This document shows positions 9,561 through 18,200 of a stretch of 38,234 nucleotides of DNA, one piece after another. The stretch is taken from the NCBI GenBank assembly GCA_021847065.1, contig JAJZVR010000005.1:1-38234 (forward strand), in the 5' to 3' direction. The notes under the pieces are model-generated. The model saw only the letters and a program-made list of their open reading frames with translations. It was not told the origin of the DNA and did no database searches. A program made the translations under genes and the position numbers. The first letter of the stretch is position 1, and each line of letters opens with the position of its first letter. Origin of the DNA: Planctomycetota bacterium (lineage in GTDB: Bacteria; Planctomycetota; Phycisphaerae; WQYP01).

Positions 9561-9662
9561 TAATAGGATTCGCAAACCTTTGCCTAACCGGGGCTCACCT
9601 GTTCACCTGTTCAACGATCAACGGATCTGCGGCGGCAGCAGCGGCCGCTGATATTTTGGCGG

Positions 9663-11024
9663 CTAGGTTTTGGCGGATGTGGGGCGGTGGTCGATAAAGC
9701 GTGCGGGTTTGCGGGGATTGGCGGCGCTTTGTAATTGGCGGATGGCGGCGATGCTGGTAATGGTGATTTGGGGGTGAACCTTCAACAGTGCGCGGACTTT
9801 CAGCGCCAGACGATCACGGATGGCCGCGGTGTTGCGTGTGAGGCATACGTGGAGTTCCACGCGATCACTTAAATCATGCTCGCGATGGGCCACGACGGCG
9901 TAATCCTGCACTTCCGGGATGCTGCTGAGGCAATCAAAGATGGCGGATGGGAAAAGACTTGAGCCGCGAACTTTCAGTAATTGCCGCTTACGCCCCACGA
10001 TGGGACCCAGCCGCGGCGTGGTGCGGCCACAGGGGCATGGATCGGTGTATAGTGCGGCAATATCGCCGGTGCGAAACCGCACCAGTGGCATGGCCTGGAC
10101 ACCTAAGGGCGTGACGACCACTTCACCGAGCGTACCGGTTGGAACGGTGGCACCGTGATCATCGAGAATTTCCACCGCCGCCAATGCGGGGTTCAAATGT
10201 CCGCCTATGCACTTTGGGCCTTCGGCAAAGGTGCAGCAGGTTTCGGTACACGCATAGGTGCTTAGAGCCGGAACGCGCAATGTATCGGTCAGGCGATGGG
10301 CCAATGCATTGGGAATTAACGCCGCGGTGCGCAGTGGCTCGCCAATTCCGATGACCGCCTGAATTACTGACGATTGATTATCGCCTGGCGCTGTGCCGCA
10401 AGCACCGGCCAGCAGCGACGGCACGGTGATAACATAATTTCGGCGATCGCCGCAGAGCAAAGATTGCAGAATATCAAGCTGTGCCGCATACGCCGATCCG
10501 GCACGGATGCACGCCACCCCCAGTTTCTGGGCGCCAAGCCAATACGCCAGGCCCGCCACAAACATACGATCAAGTGCCAATGCCAGAGTCAAGGTATCAC
10601 CCTGGCATAGTCCGGCAATATTCAGCGCCACCGCCTCATTTTCCGCCAGGCGCTGCAAATCTGCCGCGGTCAGCGGCACCCGCAGGGGCTTGCCGGTGGT
10701 ACCGGAAGTTGTGACCCATTCCCGCACAGCATCAGGCTTGCAGGCAAAGGCCGCGTCGCCAACTGCCGCCAGTTGGTCTTTATCGGTCAGCACGCAATCT
10801 GTGAGGTGCTGCAATGTTTTTATGGAATGGGGCAAACGCCCGGCGTAAAGGCGTGATTTATCCGCATGACGGATATGCCGGCGCAAGGCATTAAGCTGTA
10901 ATGCCTGCCAGCGCTTTACCGGCCAGAATAAATGCTCACCGATTTGGGGAGCGTGGCTTTTACTCGGCGTTTTTGTTGATCCGCGTTTTTTTATCACAGA
11001 GCGTCCTGATTTTACAATCTTCAT
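9663..11024 (-). CDS. Adenylate-forming ligase, phenylacetate-CoA ligase (PaaK)/F390-synthetase-like
   Basis: 453 aa with P-loop-like VTTSGTTGKPLRVPLT, VRFRTGDIAALY, a Cys-rich CPCGRTTPRLG segment, and GRKRQLLKVRGSSLFPSAIFDCLSSIPEVQDYAVV typical of the PaaK C-terminal region. Starts within the stop of the upstream MMPL gene (4-nt overlap). Confidence 0.85.
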   Translation of the reverse strand: MKIVKSGRSVIKKRGSTKTPSKSHAPQIGEHLFWPVKRWQALQLNALRRHIRHADKSRLYAGRLPHSIKTLQHLTDCVLTDKDQLAAVGDAAFACKPDAVREWVTTSGTTGKPLRVPLTAADLQRLAENEAVALNIAGLCQGDTLTLALALDRMFVAGLAYWLGAQKLGVACIRAGSAYAAQLDILQSLLCGDRRNYVITVPSLLAGACGTAPGDNQSSVIQAVIGIGEPLRTAALIPNALAHRLTDTLRVPALSTYACTETCCTFAEGPKCIGGHLNPALAAVEILDDHGATVPTGTLGEVVVTPLGVQAMPLVRFRTGDIAALYTDPCPCGRTTPRLGPIVGRKRQLLKVRGSSLFPSAIFDCLSSIPEVQDYAVVAHREHDLSDRVELHVCLTRNTAAIRDRLALKVRALLKVHPQITITSIAAIRQLQSAANPRKPARFIDHRPTSAKT

Positions 11025-14000
11025 TTTGCATCAAAGTTTATGGTCAATAGCAGACAATGGCCAGCATCCCAGATCAGTAATTTGTGCGGGAAAGTTCCCC
11101 GGTCATAGTTTTGATATTGAATTTCAATGTTCCGCTGCGCACTGGTGACTCGGCAAACACGCAAATAACCCGCCGGTCCGGCGAACGTCGCGTAGTGATG
11201 ATGGCCTTTGAGGATAAGAGTGTGATTGCCGGTATTAAACTGTTGTGGCCGGGAAGTCAGGTTTGCGGGCAGTCGCAGCGCTAAAGCTGTATCCACCGCC
11301 AAATACTTAGCCAGGCTTTCAGGAAAATCTGCGGCTTTGTGCAGTACCGTGGGCTTGGTCCCGCAAACACGCACATCACAGAGCAGTGTTCCAAATTCTG
11401 AAGCACACGTTACGCGTAGGGTGCCAAGCGCGTGGCCTTTTACCTGCCCGATCATACTGAATTGATGACCTTGCCAGTTCACATCGGCAAAAAACTGCTT
11501 ATTACATTGGCGGGGAAATGCTAACAGCGATTTCTGGGCGGCGGCGGGTGTCGGGGGCGGTGTTATTGGCGGACGATAGGCCAACGGCGGCGGCACGCTG
11601 CAACAACCACCTAATACACCGATCAGCAGAATCACAATTACCAGCAACACCGCTGCGCGCCAGGCATTGAGCACCACACGGAAAATACGTTGGCCCCCCG
11701 CCGCTGCCGGTGGATGAAGAATAAGTCTTACCAGCGGCCCGACGATAAAGTAACTGGCCAGATAGCCACCGAGAATTCCGGCGGTCAGAGTCATACCAAT
11801 CCAGTGTAAAACGGGGTGGCCCGCCAGAATCATAGCTGCGGTGCCCAGAATGGTTGTTGCCGCACAAAGGAAAGTGGCGGAATTGCGGTTTCCCGCGCCT
11901 ACTGTAAGCGTCCGGAGCGCCGGATCGCTGGCGGCATAGATACCATAATCCACAGCCACACCCATGGTGAATAACATTGGCACCAAGCTAAGGAGATTCA
12001 AACCACCGCCCCACCACTGTGCGACGCCCAGCAACCAGATAAAGCCAACGCCCAGCGACACAGCCGCGATGGCCGCTATATCCAGGCGTCGAAAATAAAT
12101 CCAGAGAGGAATTAAAATCAGCAATGCCACCCAGGGGAACAGATGTTTGGCCTCCATCCGGGCATGATACGATGCGTTGAGATACAACACCTGGCCGCAA
12201 ATGATGGACACCGCCGGCAGATCATGCCGCACTTCCGCAGCCCATTGCGTGGCGAGCTTAGGTGACAGGGACGCATTGAGTTGCACGGTGGAAGATATGG
12301 AGATGTCATGCGGGAGAATTTCCACCACACCGGGAAACAAGCTTGCCGGGGATTGTTGTAAACGCGGCAATGCCGATTCGGCAATGTTTGGAGATTGCCA
12401 GGATTTTACCGCGGCATCAAAGGCATCGGAGCGCAAGTCCGCTGCGGAGGCGGCATGGGCGAGCAGCATTTTGGCGCGGTTGATTTGTTGAGGATTCCAG
12501 AATGCCCGCCACGCCGCCAGGCGGCGTTCGGCGGTCAGTGGATCAGGAAGAATGGCGGACGGGGTGGTATAACCGGCGATCAGGTGCCGGGTTTTGAGAA
12601 TAGCAAGAGTGTGATCTAATATTTGCAATTCGCTTAAGGCTTGGGCAGCGGAGGGCTGATGAATGGTAATTACGCCTGATTGGCGCAGATGCCCCCATAC
12701 CTTGGCGAACATGGTTTGATCCTGCTTAAGCGCTACGGAGGAGCCATCCAAAGAGCGCCCGTTGGCGGTATAGCCGACGATAAGTGCCCGGCTAGCCAGC
12801 CAGAACGTGATGAGAATAAATGCGAACGTTGCGAAGACTTTCAGTAATCCGGGACGCATCCAATAAGCCGATCTGAGAGATGAGGACACCGCGTTGCGCG
12901 AAGGAGGGACTGTGGTTGTCGAATCATTTAAACTCGTACCGGTATTATTTTCCATATTGGCTTTAAGATTCATCTCGACCGGGGACGTATTTTCTTGCCC
13001 ATCGATTGGGGGATGATCAGGTGAAATGCGTGCCTGGGTGTTCTCGGCGGCTTTGGTGGATCGGCAGACCCATGGCCCCAAATATGCCGGTAACACGAGG
13101 AATGTTACCAGCCAAATACACCCGGTGGCACCGGCGATAAACAGGCCCAGCGCCTGGAGGCCGGGGGCGGAACTTGCCGCCAGCGCGCCGTAGCCGGTCA
13201 TGCTGGTGCAGACGCTCATGGAGATGGGGCCCAATAATTCCCGCGCCGCCAGAGCTGGCATATTGCTTTCAAACCGCCCCGCGCGCCGTGCCATACGATT
13301 CATGGCCGCCATAAGTTGGATGCCATAATCCGTGGTGGCTCCGCATAAAAGTCCGTCGAAACCCAGGACGATTAAAGGAATGTGCAATCGCAACAGGCCC
13401 GCGATGCCCAAAGCTGTTCCCAGCCCCACCATGGGCGGAATCAGGCACACGACCACAGCGCCGATGCGCCGGAAATAAATGGCGATAACGCCGGCCACCA
13501 GAAGCGTTCCGACAATTGAAATGATTTTGAGATCTCGCTTTACCAGACGCTGATTCTCCACAAAGTTTCGGTAAGGCCCCACCATCCATACGCGCAGAGT
13601 CGGCATTTTCTTTTGCGCTTGGGCAATCGCCGCACGGATGATTGCCAGCATCTTTTCTGATTTTGCAACATTTTGCGGCCTGAAAGGCGGCGCCAGAATC
13701 ATCATGGCGTGACGGTCATTGCCACTGACCAGCGCCGAACCGGAAAAATGCGCCCCCGTTCCGGGACTAAGAGATTTAAGCCGTGCCAGCAGCAACTGCC
13801 GCATATCCAGTGGATCATACTGCAATTGCGCGGCGATCATCTGCCCGGCCGGCCCGGCCATTTTTTCCACCTGCTGATGAAAATGCCGATCCAGCCAATG
13901 TGAAGAAAGGCGGTGGTGGAAAATATTGAGCTGTGAATGTGAAAGGAGAATCGGCGCGCTATTTCGCAGGGCGATTTGTGCCTGCAGTTGTCGGGATTCC

Positions 14001-14383
14001 GATGCACCATACCAAAGAGTTGAAAACTCATGCGTTTTTTGCAGACCATGAGCCAATAATTGAACTGCGGCCCGCAGATTGCCCGGCTGGCCAGAGGCAA
14101 AATGCACATCCAGCCGCATCGCATCGGCCAGACCGTTGCGATCCTCGGATAGTCGCACATCATGTATGGCCGCACTATGGGCGGAAAAAAAACTCAGCAG
14201 ACTGGTTTGCCACACGATGTTATTCGATGCGGCAAACAGCAGGCCACCGAGAATCAGCAGCACAGCGGTTAAAATAAGGCGATGTGCCCGCAAGAGTTCG
14301 TACCAGCGCAACATCAGCCCCGCGAGCCGATCAGATTGCGAAGCACTGCTTGGTGGGACGCCCGAATAATCCGAATCCTTCAT
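11021..14383 (-). CDS. MMPL/RND-family exporter fused to a DUF3261-like lipoprotein domain
   Basis: 1120 aa with two RND/MMPL-type membrane halves (GLGTALGIAGLLRLHIPLIVLGFDGLLCGATTDYGIQL; LNLLSLVPMLFTMGVAVDYGIYAASDPALR). After the last helix bundle comes a lipobox-like LLIGVLGGCCSVPPP and a soluble beta-rich C-terminal domain. Confidence 0.85.
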   Translation of the reverse strand: MKDSDYSGVPPSSASQSDRLAGLMLRWYELLRAHRLILTAVLLILGGLLFAASNNIVWQTSLLSFFSAHSAAIHDVRLSEDRNGLADAMRLDVHFASGQPGNLRAAVQLLAHGLQKTHEFSTLWYGASESRQLQAQIALRNSAPILLSHSQLNIFHHRLSSHWLDRHFHQQVEKMAGPAGQMIAAQLQYDPLDMRQLLLARLKSLSPGTGAHFSGSALVSGNDRHAMMILAPPFRPQNVAKSEKMLAIIRAAIAQAQKKMPTLRVWMVGPYRNFVENQRLVKRDLKIISIVGTLLVAGVIAIYFRRIGAVVVCLIPPMVGLGTALGIAGLLRLHIPLIVLGFDGLLCGATTDYGIQLMAAMNRMARRAGRFESNMPALAARELLGPISMSVCTSMTGYGALAASSAPGLQALGLFIAGATGCIWLVTFLVLPAYLGPWVCRSTKAAENTQARISPDHPPIDGQENTSPVEMNLKANMENNTGTSLNDSTTTVPPSRNAVSSSLRSAYWMRPGLLKVFATFAFILITFWLASRALIVGYTANGRSLDGSSVALKQDQTMFAKVWGHLRQSGVITIHQPSAAQALSELQILDHTLAILKTRHLIAGYTTPSAILPDPLTAERRLAAWRAFWNPQQINRAKMLLAHAASAADLRSDAFDAAVKSWQSPNIAESALPRLQQSPASLFPGVVEILPHDISISSTVQLNASLSPKLATQWAAEVRHDLPAVSIICGQVLYLNASYHARMEAKHLFPWVALLILIPLWIYFRRLDIAAIAAVSLGVGFIWLLGVAQWWGGGLNLLSLVPMLFTMGVAVDYGIYAASDPALRTLTVGAGNRNSATFLCAATTILGTAAMILAGHPVLHWIGMTLTAGILGGYLASYFIVGPLVRLILHPPAAAGGQRIFRVVLNAWRAAVLLVIVILLIGVLGGCCSVPPPLAYRPPITPPPTPAAAQKSLLAFPRQCNKQFFADVNWQGHQFSMIGQVKGHALGTLRVTCASEFGTLLCDVRVCGTKPTVLHKAADFPESLAKYLAVDTALALRLPANLTSRPQQFNTGNHTLILKGHHHYATFAGPAGYLRVCRVTSAQRNIEIQYQNYDRGTFPHKLLIWDAGHCLLLTINFDAK

Positions 14384-15219
14384 GCCGGCCCCACCGGCGC
14401 GAAACTGTGCGGATTTAATCGGAGATTAACTTTGGTATGGCGCAGCCAGAACAGGCTTTGATCGCCATTTTTGGAGACAATACGAATGAATGTTAAATGG
14501 GGGCGGCGCGCGTTGTTTGCGGTTTTATCCACGTTTGCACGCATTGCAAAACCCAATTGAATTTCCTCAACGGCCTGCCTGAGCACTCCCCGGCGCGGGC
14601 GCAACGTGAACAGTGAAAGCTGCATGGATGGTGATTTATGGACGATCTTGGGAGCTTTGCCGGGAACATGGGGAATTTGCGGCATGGGGCGCACCGCACG
14701 ACTCATGCTGATCCGATATTCGGCGCTGACTTTTTCGGCGTTACCCAGAGACCAGGCCGCGAATTGCCGCATAACAATGCCGATGGCGGGTTGGGAATCC
14801 ACCGTGCCGGTGCGCCAATGTGAATCCGATTCGTTGCGCATAAAAATATTTCGTCCCGAGAGAATATAGCAGGATCGATACGGCCAATTGGTTTGAAACC
14901 GCACTTGCCGGGGCCGGGCGATGGTAATAACCCCCAGGCTGAAAAACGGTTTCCGGAGCACCTGCAATTTTTTTTCACATACAAAGGCGGATTGAACGGA
15001 CTTAACCGTCCCCATCGCCGCAATGATTTTTACCAATTCAGTCCGGGCAGTGAGACGGGAACCGGCATCGGCGCGCGAAGTTGCAATCGTCAAACAAGCC
15101 AAGAATAAGAGGAAAGCTCGCAGCGCCACAATATCTGTGCGCAAGAGGTCAACGCGACATGCGACGGGGCCATCGGCAGGTGATTTTATTATCCGTTGAA
15201 ACATGCCAAGTGATTTCAT
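14380..15219 (-). CDS. LolA-like outer-membrane lipoprotein carrier protein
   Basis: 279 aa: signal-like N-terminus, LVKIIAAMGTVKSVQSAFVCEKKLQVLRKPFFSLGVITIARPRQVRFQTNWPYRSCYILSGRNIFM, a LolA-family beta-half-barrel pattern. 4-nt overlap with the MMPL gene. Confidence 0.75.
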   Translation of the reverse strand: MKSLGMFQRIIKSPADGPVACRVDLLRTDIVALRAFLLFLACLTIATSRADAGSRLTARTELVKIIAAMGTVKSVQSAFVCEKKLQVLRKPFFSLGVITIARPRQVRFQTNWPYRSCYILSGRNIFMRNESDSHWRTGTVDSQPAIGIVMRQFAAWSLGNAEKVSAEYRISMSRAVRPMPQIPHVPGKAPKIVHKSPSMQLSLFTLRPRRGVLRQAVEEIQLGFAMRANVDKTANNARRPHLTFIRIVSKNGDQSLFWLRHTKVNLRLNPHSFAPVGPA

Positions 15220-15257
15220 AGCACCTCAATGGAAGCGAGATCGTTCCAGCCCACCGC

Positions 15258-18200
15258 TCACAGCGACTTCAGTGCTTCCCGCCAGCACCATATCATACCC
15301 GAAAGTCCGACATTTGAGGCAGCGATTCTTAACAGACAATGGCGATATAAGGCTCTTATTTCCCTGGTTCTCTGGAAGCCGGGAAACAGCAATTTGGCGG
15401 CAATAATTTGCTTCCGCGTGGCCGCGAAAGGAACTTTTGGTTTATCGTAGCGCTGCAAAACAGTGTCCGTGAGAGCTTTGATAAACCGGTGATATGGCGG
15501 GCTGTTGGGCGTAACAACGGCTTGAGTCAACCACGCCTCCGCGGCGGCAGGCTGCTTGACAAGTACCGCATCTGCCGCCAACCACAAAGCGTGAATGGCT
15601 CGACCGGTGGGTTCACCACCCATTTTTACCGCGAACTGGTTGATGTGAATCGCCTTAAGCCGATGACCGATAGCTCGGTAGGAAGCAGCAAGGTTCGCCA
15701 ACATCCATGGCTGCACATCAGCACGGTCACGCCAATCGCGCATCCACGCGATAACCCGGCGATATCGGCCAAAGCGTTTTAGAGCATAGCCTGTTTTTCC
15801 CCATAATTCGGTAGCTCCGCAAAGAATTTTACGGTAACGGCGCATCAACCATGCAAACATCTGAAACTTGTTATGGTCGGCAAGCTGTTGAATAAATTCC
15901 AGCAAGGCTAAATGCAGTGCTCGGGCGTCAGTGCTTAATGAATCAACAAACTCCCGGCACAACTGCCATTTATTTCGGCGTGCCAGGCAACGCACGGACA
16001 ATTCACTGATGATCGCATTGCAGTCGTCCTGATTGAGCGCTTCGCGAACGTAATACCCGATTGAATCACTCCAGTTCCTTTTAGCAAGCACCTCCAATGC
16101 CCGCTCCAGCAGCCATGGTTGCGCGGCGGGCATCCGGCAGAGGCTGATCAGTTCGGTCATCGCCATTTTTTTATCATTGCGTGCGGCGGCCATTTCCAGA
16201 CGGGCCATTAACGAGCGATCAGGAGTGGCATGTTGGCTGAGTTGCTTTTCCAATTTAGCGGCATCGGCAAGATTTCCAGCGGCTAACTCCATATCAAAAA
16301 GATTGCCGACGGCATAGGTGTATGCAGCATCCAATTCAACAGCACGCCGGAAGTTGTCTCGGGCGGCGATCATATTGCCATTTTCCCGGTGGGCATCACC
16401 AAGATAGCCATACGCAATGGGAGCTACCGGCCAAAGACGAACCAATGTCTCGGCCATTTGAAGGTACCGCTTCTTATCGCCCGACTCATTGTACCATTCG
16501 ACGAGTCGACAGGTTCCCCAGTAGTAACGAGGAGATTCCTTAACCAATTCAGCCATTTGGGCAATGGCTTCGGCACGCCGCCCGCGACGATATAAAATCC
16601 AAGCGGCCCGTCCCCGCAGCTCAAATGGGACATCGCCATTAAATACTTCGGGATGGCAGGCGGCGAGGGCTTCTTCCAGGCGCCCCGCCTCGGCGAGACC
16701 GCAGGCTCGCTCATCATACGCTTCAATATTTCGAGGGTCGGCTGCAATGGCACGGTTATATGCGGTCAGTCGCTCATCAAATTGTTCCGGCAACTGCAAC
16801 ATTCGCGCCAAATTAAGCCATACCCGGCTGTCGCCGGAACGGCTTTGGGTAAGTTGTCGGGCGAGCGTGAGCGAAACATCCGGCTGTTTAAGTTCTTGGC
16901 TCCATGATTTCAGCGCATCCCAGCCCCATGGATAATCAGGTTCAAATTGGATTGCACGTTGCAATTGCTCCAAGGCTTTCCGGCGCACACCCATGCGCCA
17001 AAGTATATCCGCCAACATTCCATGATTACGCACATCAAACGGGCTGCGGGAAATAATTTCCTCCAGAACCATTCGCGCTTTTACCAGGTCGCCCGAACGG
17101 GTGTAGAGCGCGGCGAGTTGTCGGGCGGGTTCGCTCCAGCAGCGATCTATCTCCAGCGCCTGTTGAAGCGCTGTCCGTTGTCCGTCGATATTGCCCATGG
17201 CACCATAAACGCCTGCCAAGTCAAGAAAAAGTTTCGGCAACAAGTTGAATTTTTCCACCGCGGCACGCCCGTTGACCAGGGCATCTTCCAGTTTGCCCAT
17301 TTGTGTGAGTTGCAGCGTTACGACGGACCAGGCTTGCCAAAGATCGGGGCGTGCCTTGAGCGCGGCTCGAAGCGATTCAAGCACCTCCTGAGCGTCCAGT
17401 ACCTGCACCGCCTGCGCACGGTATGCCGACAGACATTCGCCAAATATGGTCTGGCGGACAATCTCGGAATGAATAAAGGCCAAGGCCTCTTTGCGACCCG
17501 CTGGTGTATTTTCACTGGCGAGCAATTGATGGATTGCGGGCGTGTAATCAACAGACAGACCAATGGCCTTTTTGAGAGCGTTGATCGCCTCCGGGTGTCT
17601 TCCCTGCCGCATTGCCACCGAGGCATAATAATTGTGCGAAGCAGGACTGTTGGGTTCAAGCGTCAAGGCCATTTGTGCCCCCACCGCGGCCTGATCCACA
17701 TCCTGTATATTCAGCAACGCCGCAACCAATTCTCGACGCGTCCATGCGTCATTGGGGTGCAGACCCATTAGATCCCGCACGGCGCCTAAATATCGGTCGG
17801 GCGACTGATCCCGGAACCAAATAACCCGCAACTGTAATAGTGGATAGTGGTGCGGAAACTTTTCACACTGTGCATCGAGGTATGACTCTGCCTCGCTATT
17901 TCCAACGCTTTGAGCCAGCAGTTCTGTCACCCGCCGCTGCGCGTCCATGGCCAGAGGTTCGGCATCCACTATTTTCCGCCAGAGTGTCAGCGCTTCACGC
18001 GGATCACCCTTGTAAAGGACAATATCCGCTGCCACACGCAGCCATTCGCGCTGCGGACAGACTCCCCGGGCTTTGTCCATATACTCATCAGCCTGCTGCA
18101 GCCGTCCATGACGGGCGTTGGCATTTGCCGCCAGCAGCAGCAGCGAACCATCTTCCGGCAATAAACGAAGGGCTTGCTGCAGCATGTCAAAAGCTTCGGC

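Noticed and set aside
9630-9660. GCGGCGGCAGCAGCGGCCGCTGAT palindromic GC-rich stretch as a terminator
   Set aside because: Contains a short palindrome (CAGCGGCCGCTG) but no T-tract in a suitable position for either flanking gene.
16947-17771. 274-aa plus-strand ORF
   Set aside because: Antisense to the TPR gene; composition consistent with a shadow ORF.
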